This document shows positions 7,303 to 14,313 of a DNA stretch of 64,000 nt, one piece after another. Source of the DNA: an uncultured Prevotellaceae bacterium (GTDB lineage Bacteria; Bacteroidota; Bacteroidia; Bacteroidales; Bacteroidaceae). A program made the position numbers and the translations under genes. The stretch is from assembly GCA_902794405.1 (NCBI GenBank), contig CADBHI010000013.1:1-64000 (forward strand). Direction: 5' to 3'. The notes under the pieces were generated by a model, which was not told the origin of the DNA, ran no database searches, and worked only from the letters and a program-made list of their open reading frames with translations. Position 1 is the stretch's first letter. Each line of letters begins with the position of its first letter.

Positions 7303-8361
7303 ATGGAAACAAATTTCAATAGCCAAACTAATATTTCCTCCCCCCAAGGGGGGAGACAGTGGGGGGCTTCAGATTTTAAGAAAGGCCAGCCACGTTGGTG
7401 CCCGGGTTGCGGTGACCATTTCTTCCTGGCTTCACTCCATAAGGCTATGGCCGAGATTGGCGTAGCCCCTGAGAACATCGCAGTCATCTCTGGTATCGGC
7501 TGTTCAAGCCGTCTGCCTCACTACATGGCTACCTACGGCATGAACACCATCCACGGTCGTGCCGCCGCCATTGCCACAGGTGCGAAGGTTGCCAACCCCA
7601 ACCTCACCGTCTGGCAGGTATCAGGCGACGGTGACGGTCTGGCTATCGGTGGTAACCACTTCATCCATGCCAACCGTCGTAACATCGACCTGAACATGAT
7701 CCTCCTCAACAACCGCATCTACGGTTTGACCAAGGGTCAGTACTCCCCCACTTCACCTCGTGGCTTTGTTTCTAAGTCAAGCCCTTACGGCACGGTGGAA
7801 GATCCGTTCCGTCCCGCTGAGCTCTGCTTCGGTGCCCGTGGACATTTCTTCGCCCGTTGCGTGGCTACCGACGCCAAAGGCACTGTTGAGGTGCTGCAGG
7901 CTGCCTATAAGCACAAGGGCGCCTCGGTTACCGAAGTACTGCAGAACTGCGTCATCTTCAACGACCACTGCCACGATGTGGTTTACAACAACGAGGGCCG
8001 TAAGAAGAATGCTATCTACGTGCGTCACGGCGAGAAGCTCGTCTTCGGTGAGAACAATGAGTTCGGACTCGTGCAGCAGGGCTTCGGCCTGAAGGTCGTA
8101 GAGATTGGCAAGGACGGCTACACCATCGACGATGTCCTTGTCCACGATGCCCACTGCCAGGACAACACCCTGCAGTTGAAGCTCGCCCTAATGACACCTG
8201 AGGATGGCTTCCCCATCGCCCTCGGTGTGATTCGCGACGTAGACGCTCCTACCTACAACGACGCTGTCTATGCCCAGCTCGAAGAAGTCTCAGCCCAGAA
8301 GAAGTACCACAACTTCACCGAGCTTCTTGAGACCAACGACATCTGGGAAGTCCGCGAGTAA
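7303..8361 (+). CDS. korB: 2-oxoacid:ferredoxin oxidoreductase, beta (TPP) subunit
   Basis: A 352-residue subunit that binds thiamine pyrophosphate and passes electrons toward ferredoxin with KorA. It shows RWCPGCGDHF, GIGCSSRLPHYMATYGMNTI HGRA, and the TPP motif GDGDGLAIGGNH followed by NNRIYGLTKGQYSPTS. Residues 1-23 (METNFNSQTN then SSPQGGRQWGAS) are not family-like: they are translated repeat 7335-7368 and its edge, so the native N-terminus seems to have been replaced. It is followed by a strong terminator. Confidence 0.92.
   Translation: METNFNSQTNISSPQGGRQWGASDFKKGQPRWCPGCGDHFFLASLHKAMAEIGVAPENIAVISGIGCSSRLPHYMATYGMNTIHGRAAAIATGAKVANPNLTVWQVSGDGDGLAIGGNHFIHANRRNIDLNMILLNNRIYGLTKGQYSPTSPRGFVSKSSPYGTVEDPFRPAELCFGARGHFFARCVATDAKGTVEVLQAAYKHKGASVTEVLQNCVIFNDHCHDVVYNNEGRKKNAIYVRHGEKLVFGENNEFGLVQQGFGLKVVEIGKDGYTIDDVLVHDAHCQDNTLQLKLALMTPEDGFPIALGVIRDVDAPTYNDAVYAQLEEVSAQKKYHNFTELLETNDIWEVRE
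7335..7368 (-). repeat. palindromic repeat, right end of the DUF559 unit
   Basis: Contains CCTCCCCCCAAGGGGGGAG and ends GTGGGGGGCT. Its reverse complement starts AGCCCCCCACTG and matches the left copy at 6881-6913. It is translated in frame as the KorB N-terminus. Confidence 0.8.
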
Positions 8362-8384
8362 GTGAGTAAAGAATGATAATAAGC

Positions 8385-8418
8385 GAGGGTGTGTCAAACA
8401 GGCACATCCTCTTTTTTT
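8385..8418 (+). terminator. rho-independent terminator of korAB
   Basis: Stem GAGGGTGTG / CACATCCTC with one G-T pair, followed by eight T residues, 24 bases past the korB stop. Confidence 0.8.
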
Positions 8419-8447
8419 ATTGATTAGCGAAAAAAAAGTCTCTGGGA

Positions 8448-8479
8448 TTGCAATTATTTAGATTTATTTCGTAACTTTG
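8448..8479 (+). promoter_or_regulatory. promoter of the Na/Pi symporter gene
   Basis: TTG at 8448-8450 and TAACTTTG at 8472-8479, about 21 bases apart; the ATG lies 29 bases downstream at 8508. Confidence 0.6.
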
Positions 8480-8507
8480 TAGCCAAATACATCTAATTAC
8501 AAGATTT

Positions 8508-10259
8508 ATGTCTATCTGGATTATCTTCAAGCTGCTCGGTTCACTGGCTCTTCTCATGTTTGGTATGAAGACGATGAGTGAGGCGCTGCAGAAAATGGCC
8601 GGACCGCAATTGCGTCACGTCCTTGGAGCCATGACCACCAACCGCTTTACTGGAATGTTGACAGGTACGCTGGTAACGGCGTCTGTCCAGTCGTCAACCG
8701 CAACGACCGTGATGACGGTGTCGTTTGTCAATGCCGGCCTGCTCACCTTGGCTCAGGCCATCTCGGTCATCATGGGTGCCAACATCGGAACGACGCTAAC
8801 CGCCTGGATCATGTCGGCAGGTATGTCGTTCGACATCACAGCCGCCGTCTATCCGGCGTTCTTCATTGGCATCATCCTTATCTACTTGAAACGCTACCGC
8901 TACATCGGCGATTTTCTATTCGGCCTGTCGTTCCTGCTCTTAGGACTGGGTACGCTGCGTGCCACAGGTACCGAGATGAATCTGGGCGAGAATGAGGCGC
9001 TATTGAACTTCTTCTCTTCGTTCGACCCCACGTCGTTCATCACCACGCTCGTATTCTTGCTGCTTGGTGGTGTGCTGACGTTCTGCGTACAGTCGTCGGC
9101 CGCAGTCATGGCCATCACCATGATTCTGTGCTCCAGTGGTGCGTTGCCCATCTATCAGGGTATCGCCCTCGTCATGGGCGAGAATATTGGTACTACCATT
9201 ACCTCAAACCTTGCCGCCCTTTCCGCCAACACCCAGGCCCGCCGTGCTGCCCTGTCGCACATGTTCTTCAACTTCTTCGGCGTCATCTGGATACTATTCG
9301 TGTTCCGTCCGTTCATCGACATGGTCTGTGGCTGGGTGGGCTACGATGTCACGATTACCAAGGAAGTTGCGGGGGCAGGAGCCTTCTTGGCCAATGCCGC
9401 TAAGCTGACATTCGTGCTGGCAGCTTTCCATACTTCATTCAACGTGGTAAACACCTTTATCCTCATCTGGTTTATTCCGCAGATTGAGAAGTTCGTGTGC
9501 TGGGTCATCAAGCCCAAGCGTGTGGACGAGGAAGAGGACTTCCGCCTGCACTTCATTACTGCTGGTTTCATGAAGACACCGGAACTTTCGGTGCTCGAAG
9601 CCCAGAAAGAAATCCGCTCCTTCTCAGAGCGTATGCAGCGCATGTTCGGCATGGTGACTGAGCTGCTCAACCTGTCGAGTAGTGAGAATGCCAAGAAGAA
9701 GGGTGCCAACGAGACGGAGTTCAACAAGCTCTACTCGCGTATTGAGAAGTACGAGGGCATCAGCGACAACATGGAACTGGAGATTGCCAAGTACCTCGAT
9801 ACCGTTAGTGATGCCCACCTTAGTGACGACACGAAGGCGAAGATCCGCGCCATGCTCCGTGAGATTTCCGAACTGGAGTCTATCGGCGATGCCTGCTACA
9901 ATATGGCCCGCACCATCAGCCGCAAGTACAACAGCAAGCAGGATCATTTTACTGACCGCCAGTATGAGCACATCCACCAGATGATGGGACTCACCGACCA
10001 GTCGCTTACCGAGATGAATCGCCTGATGGGAGGTCGCCGCGAAGCCTTCGACGTGAACCGTACGTTCAACATCGAGAACGAGATCAACAACTATCGCAAT
10101 CAGTTGAAGTCGCAGAACATTGCCGACATCAACAACCACGAGTACACCTACGCTGTGGGTACCATCTATATGGATCTCATCAATGAGTGCGAGAAGTTAG
10201 GCGACTATGTCGTCAACGTTGTTGAGGCACGCATGGGAACTCGCCAGAGGGGGTATTAA
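8508..10259 (+). CDS. Na/Pi-cotransporter family protein with PhoU-like C-terminus
   Basis: A 583-residue inner-membrane protein of the NptA/SLC34-like family that couples sodium and phosphate transport. The membrane half (about 1-320) has the duplicated repeats with QSS signatures (VQSSTATTVMTVSFVNAGLL and VQSSAAVMAITMILCSSGAL) and the GANIGTT / GENIGTT motifs. A cytosolic helical PhoU-like domain follows from about residue 350 (REISELESIGDACYNMAR, ECEKLGDYVVNVVEAR). Transport direction cannot be judged; family members may export or import phosphate. It is a single-gene unit ended by a tandem-repeat spacer. Confidence 0.88.
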   Translation: MSIWIIFKLLGSLALLMFGMKTMSEALQKMAGPQLRHVLGAMTTNRFTGMLTGTLVTASVQSSTATTVMTVSFVNAGLLTLAQAISVIMGANIGTTLTAWIMSAGMSFDITAAVYPAFFIGIILIYLKRYRYIGDFLFGLSFLLLGLGTLRATGTEMNLGENEALLNFFSSFDPTSFITTLVFLLLGGVLTFCVQSSAAVMAITMILCSSGALPIYQGIALVMGENIGTTITSNLAALSANTQARRAALSHMFFNFFGVIWILFVFRPFIDMVCGWVGYDVTITKEVAGAGAFLANAAKLTFVLAAFHTSFNVVNTFILIWFIPQIEKFVCWVIKPKRVDEEEDFRLHFITAGFMKTPELSVLEAQKEIRSFSERMQRMFGMVTELLNLSSSENAKKKGANETEFNKLYSRIEKYEGISDNMELEIAKYLDTVSDAHLSDDTKAKIRAMLREISELESIGDACYNMARTISRKYNSKQDHFTDRQYEHIHQMMGLTDQSLTEMNRLMGGRREAFDVNRTFNIENEINNYRNQLKSQNIADINNHEYTYAVGTIYMDLINECEKLGDYVVNVVEARMGTRQRGY

Positions 10260-10278
10260 GGGCGTTATTACGACAGCA

Positions 10279-10390
10279 CGGTATAACGGAATAACGGTAT
10301 ATCGGAATAACGGTATATCGGAATAACGGTATATCGGAATAACGGTATATCGGAATAACGGTATATCGGAATAACGGTATATCGGAATAA
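10279..10390. repeat. 16-bp tandem repeat, seven units
   Basis: Six identical units CGGTATATCGGAATAA (starting at 10295, 10311, 10327, 10343, 10359 and 10375) follow one variant unit at 10279. The array lies between the convergent ends of the Na/Pi gene and nrdG. There are no spacers, so it is not a CRISPR array. Copy number may vary between strains. Confidence 0.95.
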
Positions 10391-10407
10391 CGACAGAACG
10401 TCAAACG

Positions 10408-10904
10408 TCATAACGTCATGGCATCAGGCTTCCACAGTACGGTCTTTCTGCTGTACAGGGAAGCCTGAACGTCAATCAAGCGCTGGTTGCTGGAACCACG
10501 GAACAGCAGGTCAGGGTCGTGCAAGGCCTGAATAAAGGGACCGTCGACCAACACGTCAAGCTCAGCCAGCAACTCGCGCTGGTCATCATGAATCAGACTT
10601 TCAAACGTAAAGCCCGTATAGCACCAGATATCCTTTTGCGTACGACGATGGATCTGTCGTGCCAACTCCGCGAAGCCTGCCGCCTGATACATCGGGTCGC
10701 CCCCGCTGAATGTAACCCCCCGTGTGAACGGGTCGGCCACGATGATACGCATCAGCTGTTCCACAGTCATATCGCGCCCGCCACCAAAGTCCCACGACTG
10801 CGGCAGGCATGGCGACAGCCGGCACAATAGATAGAGGTCCGGAAGCCCGGCCCGTCCACCATCGTATCCTCCACGACATCCAGTATCCTTAGCTTTGTCT
10901 CCAT
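10408..10904 (-). pseudogene. nrdG: anaerobic ribonucleotide reductase activating protein, frameshifted
   Basis: A radical SAM enzyme that installs the glycyl radical on NrdD. The frame from ATG at 10904 reads METKLRILDVVEDTMVDGPG then FRTSIYCAGCRHAC, the start of NrdG including two cysteines of the CxxxCxxC iron-sulfur motif. It then goes out of frame. A second frame resumes with PQSWDFGGGRDMTVEQLM and continues to the stop (VTFSGGDPMYQAAGF, WCYTGFTFE). The expected link PGCHN is missing: about 16 bases appear deleted, removing the third cluster cysteine and shifting frame. Family length (about 170 residues) is restored if 16 bases are put back. It is a mutation or an assembly error. The partner nrdD, at 31375-33615, is intact. 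Confidence 0.8.
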
Positions 10905-10911
10905 AACATGT

Positions 10912-11691
10912 TTACTTCAGCCTGTAGAACACGCCTATCGTGCCATAGACGGGATAAAGCGTGTGATCTACAGTTTTAAAGTCCTTAGGGAAGATGCCTG
11001 TCAGGCCCCAGTTGAGGTCGGCTGACACACCTAAGCGCTTGTGAAGCTGCCAGTCTACACCCAAGCCAATGCCGAACTGCAGGCTGCGCATGTCGTCGTC
11101 GAAGTTGTAGGTGGCCCATTCACCTTCACAGTTGCCCATCAGGATCTTGGGACCCGTCGGGTCGTCTTTTCGCAGGTAGCCGTCGGAGGCAATGCCGCTA
11201 AACTCCTTATTCAGAAGAAATGACACGTAGGGACCACCCTTCAGCATGACCTTACGACTCAGCGTGAACGTTGCCTGCAAGGGAACGGTTAGCATCCATT
11301 GCTTTACCTCCTGCTCGACATGACCCGTAAAGAGACCCGCCATCTTCTGGTCACCCTTCACCACCTCCATGGAGTAAGCCTTGGTGGTGATGGCTGCTTT
11401 CATGCCTTTATTCTCGAAACGCAAGCCAGTCGTGATGCCCCATTGCCGAGTGAGGGGCAGAAGGGCGTCGAATCCCACCATGAACGATGGTGTCAGGCTG
11501 TAGCTTTCAATGCTACGGATGGTCTCGGGCAACGGGATGGGCGTCGTACCTCCGATGTTGTAGCCCGCACGGGCCTTCAGTTGCAGGCTTTCGAACGTGC
11601 CGGCCTCAGCAGGGCTGCTGATCAACGAAGACGCTGCTATAAGAATCAGGATGTATGCTATGTTCCTTTTCATATTCTGATCATTTTTCAT
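10912..11691 (-). CDS. outer-membrane beta-barrel protein (PorT/OmpX-like)
   Basis: A 259-residue exported protein with a signal peptide ending SSPAEAG and alternating strands typical of small barrels (LQLKARAGYNIGG, GLRFENKG, VMLKGGPYVSFLL, LQFGIGLGVDWQL, GVSADLNWGLTGIF). It ends in GVFYRLK, close to the aromatic end used for barrel insertion. It overlaps the preceding PCMD gene by 11 bases and lies 7 bases before nrdG, so it is co-transcribed. The specific function is unknown. Confidence 0.75.
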   Translation of the reverse strand: MKNDQNMKRNIAYILILIAASSLISSPAEAGTFESLQLKARAGYNIGGTTPIPLPETIRSIESYSLTPSFMVGFDALLPLTRQWGITTGLRFENKGMKAAITTKAYSMEVVKGDQKMAGLFTGHVEQEVKQWMLTVPLQATFTLSRKVMLKGGPYVSFLLNKEFSGIASDGYLRKDDPTGPKILMGNCEGEWATYNFDDDMRSLQFGIGLGVDWQLHKRLGVSADLNWGLTGIFPKDFKTVDHTLYPVYGTIGVFYRLK

Positions 11692-12871
11692 ACGACACTT
11701 GAACCTCGTCTATGTACAGCGTACTGCCAATGGCACCCTCGAACTGGTCTCCTTTCTTGCTCGACGAGAATACCAACGTCAGATTAAAGCCCTGAGCCAT
11801 CACAATGTCGTCAGGAGCATCCCTGCCTTCGAAGAACATCTCCCATTGCGCCCACGTGTCGGTAGCTGGAAGTGAAGCCACGCGTGCCACCTTATAGACC
11901 TGCGGGTTGTCCAGCAAATTGTCGAGGCCGGCCATGTCGTGACCATCAAGGAAATAGGATTCTCCATTTTCGTCTGTATTGCGATAGTACACGGCATAGA
12001 TGCTGGCCTCGTCCTGACGGTCGGGATATTTCTTCATGTCCTTGTCGGTGTACACCTCGCCCGGCTTGTACTTGTACCAGCCGGAGATGCGCACAGGCTC
12101 CTTGCTGGTAGGTATGCCGAATTGCGTGGCTTTCAAGGCATCGGTCAGCACATACTCGACCAGGAAATCCCCTAAGAACAAGTTTCCTGCAGCTATGGGC
12201 TTCCCTATCCATTCTCCCATGAGACCTGTCGATTGGGTGTTCAGACAAACGCACCGTCCCTCTTTGCCGTCGGGCGTGGAATAAGTGGGAAAGTTCTCTG
12301 GCTTCGAACCGTTCATGGTGATTGCAAAACCGGTATTGCCTGTGGCCCAGCAGTAGTTCGGCTCAACAGATCCAGATGAAGATGTCAGCTCATAGAAGAC
12401 GTGCGACTCGTTTTTACCGCCAAGCATGGTTTTCTCTTCCTGTGTCTCCACATGCTCGAAGCTGAACTTCTCAACGGGCAGTGGCGTTTCCTGAAAAGTC
12501 ACGTTGTATGTGCGCTTCCATTCGCCGTCCTCTGATGTGACAGTATAGACGACCGGACCTTTAGTGAAGTCCTGCAACGAGCCACTTGCTGGTTCTATGG
12601 TGGCACCGTCGGTAATCTTGAAATACAAAGGAATCTGTGTCGACAGCGTAAGGATCGAACGCACAGAGAAGACTATGTTCGTCTCAGCCGAGCTGATTGT
12701 TTCTTTCCGCATCTCTGTCGGCTGGTAGAAGTACTGTTCGTACTCTGTGCCGCCCACCCAGGCACTCTCAATGTCGCACTCCTTGTTGGGAGCCTCGTCC
12801 TTGATACACGAAGTAATGCAGCAACAACATAGCCCAATGAAAATAATGCATTTATTCATCTTCATAATCAT
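11681..12871 (-). CDS. PCMD-type surface lipoprotein
   Basis: A 396-residue lipoprotein: the signal peptide ends with ITSC and a cysteine near residue 21. An Ig-like N-terminal half includes TISSAETNIVFSVRS and YTVTSEDGEWKRTYNVTFQE. The C-terminal region (FLVEYVLTDALKATQFGIP, then GWYKYKPGE, DEASIYAVYY and a terminal LYIDEVQVSYEK) matches my recollection of the PCMD putative carbohydrate-metabolism domain, common next to histidine phosphatases and barrels in Bacteroidetes. It lies 36 bases after the phosphatase gene. The substrate is unknown. Confidence 0.65.
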   Translation of the reverse strand: MIMKMNKCIIFIGLCCCCITSCIKDEAPNKECDIESAWVGGTEYEQYFYQPTEMRKETISSAETNIVFSVRSILTLSTQIPLYFKITDGATIEPASGSLQDFTKGPVVYTVTSEDGEWKRTYNVTFQETPLPVEKFSFEHVETQEEKTMLGGKNESHVFYELTSSSGSVEPNYCWATGNTGFAITMNGSKPENFPTYSTPDGKEGRCVCLNTQSTGLMGEWIGKPIAAGNLFLGDFLVEYVLTDALKATQFGIPTSKEPVRISGWYKYKPGEVYTDKDMKKYPDRQDEASIYAVYYRNTDENGESYFLDGHDMAGLDNLLDNPQVYKVARVASLPATDTWAQWEMFFEGRDAPDDIVMAQGFNLTLVFSSSKKGDQFEGAIGSTLYIDEVQVSYEK

Positions 12872-12907
12872 TCATTTCTTTGCTGCATGGGTAAGACCTT
12901 TATTCTG

Positions 12908-14191
12908 TTATTTCTGAGGTTTGTTGGGGTCGTTACTGTTGCAGCGTTCGGTGTAGAACTGGCGGAAGTCCGACCATTTGTAATATGGATAGTTGTCGGT
13001 AGGCAGGGGCAGACTGGCTTCATGGCCGTTAAGCAGACACTTTACCAGCACGTCGTCGCCGGCCTTCTTGCTGCGGTAGAAGATGAGCTGTATGTTACAG
13101 GCCTTACAGGTCTGCCAGTTCTGGTAGATGTTCTTCACCTCGTACGGATCCTCAGGGTCACGGTCGGCACCGTTGATGCCCATCAGAATGTGGAGCGGTC
13201 CTAAACGGTCGTCGTGTCCGAAGCGCAAGTCGGCAATGCGGTCGCTACTGCCATCGAGCACGGCATCGGCCTTCTTGATGATGTCCTGCAAGATGGGAAT
13301 CGTCATATACTGGCGGGGAAACAGCCATGAGTAGGAACCCAGGTTGGAACTTTCCCATCGGTCGGCAATATCCTTGTCGGTGACAAGGTTGCCCATCATG
13401 CCCTCGTGGCCGATGTTGGGCAGCGAGGTATAGAGGTTGATGAAGTTTTCACCAATATGGTGTATGCTGCCAGGCAGGCCCTCAGTGCTGGTGAAGGCAC
13501 GCTTGACAATCGTTTCGTGCAGGTTGTCTTTGTACTTGAACTGGTCACGGTTCTTCTCGTAGCGTGGCTTGGAGCTGGGGAATTCGCGACGGGCGGGGTT
13601 CTGGCGGTCGTCAGGCACCACGCCGTCGAGGGTGAAGCGCGATGACTGCTCACGGATTTCTATCTTTGGATTACATTGTACCAACTCCTGGCAGAAGCCC
13701 GACATGCTGATGACACAACGTCCGCTGAGCGAGGCAATGGCAAGTACGTTGCCACCCTTCTTAAACACCTCGGGGAAGTTGTTGTACATGGTTCTGGCAA
13801 TGCGCTGGTGCTGCTCCCAACCCAGGTCGCTCAGCTCGCTGACGCCCGTGGAGAGTTCGTCCTTGGCGGCCTCGAACTTCGTGTAGAATTTCTCGCCCTC
13901 GGCCGTGAGCTGATGCTTACGATGGGCGCTGGTCAGCAGGCTGTCCATTTCCCGATAGAGGAATGCGTTCCAATAGTAGCGAGATCCGTGGCGACCATAA
14001 TGGCTGATATAGAACGGTTTGTAGCCACGGGGAGCCTTGGTCAAGGTGACCGGGCTGTGGTCGTAAGGATAGTCGGTACCGTAGGCTTTCCGAGGTTCGG
14101 CCTTGAGTTGGTCGAGAGGGGAAATACCTTGTGCCCATAATGCCAGCACAAAAGAGAGGAATACCAGAATAGTCAAGGTTCTTTTCTTCAT
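12908..14191 (-). CDS. histidine acid phosphatase family protein (MINPP/phytase-like), exported
   Basis: A 427-residue secreted phosphatase of the branch-2 histidine phosphatase superfamily. It has a signal peptide (to LALWAQG), the nucleophile motif YISHYGRHGSRY near residue 60, and the proton-donor HD pair in RFGHDDRLGPLH. MINPP-type members of gut Bacteroidetes cleave inositol phosphates; the substrate here is inferred only. It is the first gene of a four-gene unit with a PCMD lipoprotein, a barrel and the broken nrdG. A diverged paralogue lies at 40961-42250 with HE in place of HD. Confidence 0.8.
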   Translation of the reverse strand: MKKRTLTILVFLSFVLALWAQGISPLDQLKAEPRKAYGTDYPYDHSPVTLTKAPRGYKPFYISHYGRHGSRYYWNAFLYREMDSLLTSAHRKHQLTAEGEKFYTKFEAAKDELSTGVSELSDLGWEQHQRIARTMYNNFPEVFKKGGNVLAIASLSGRCVISMSGFCQELVQCNPKIEIREQSSRFTLDGVVPDDRQNPARREFPSSKPRYEKNRDQFKYKDNLHETIVKRAFTSTEGLPGSIHHIGENFINLYTSLPNIGHEGMMGNLVTDKDIADRWESSNLGSYSWLFPRQYMTIPILQDIIKKADAVLDGSSDRIADLRFGHDDRLGPLHILMGINGADRDPEDPYEVKNIYQNWQTCKACNIQLIFYRSKKAGDDVLVKCLLNGHEASLPLPTDNYPYYKWSDFRQFYTERCNSNDPNKPQK

Positions 14192-14232
14192 AATATGTCT
14201 TAGTTTGATGTCTTAGATATTGATATTGGCTG

Positions 14233-14240
14233 CAAATTTA
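14233..14240 (-). promoter_or_regulatory. -7 box (TAAATTTG) of the histidine phosphatase operon
   Basis: TAnnTTTG match on the minus strand 42 bases before the ATG at 14191. Confidence 0.5.
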
Positions 14241-14313
14241 AGGATAATATCTGAGAATGCAAAACAAAATGGCGAATTATTATGAAAAAAACGCCGAACC
14301 CGCCTTTGAATAA

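Larger units (their letters stand above)
6881..7368 (+). mobile_element. putative repeat-bounded DUF559 insertion unit
   Basis: A 488-bp segment made of repeat, nuclease gene and inverted repeat, lodged exactly between korA and korB, which are normally adjacent. The korA stop codon and the korB start codon with its first codons lie in or beside the repeats, so both host genes stay open. The bounded structure is seen directly. That it moves, or once moved, as a unit is inference. No target-site duplication was identified. Confidence 0.55.

Noticed and set aside
10279-10390. possible CRISPR array
   Set aside because: Units are directly adjacent with no spacers and no cas genes nearby.
10213-10404. 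minus-strand open frame of 63 codons reading YRYSDIPLFRYTVIPI repeats
   Set aside because: It is the 16-bp tandem repeat read as protein; there is no start context or homology, and it overlaps the end of the Na/Pi gene.
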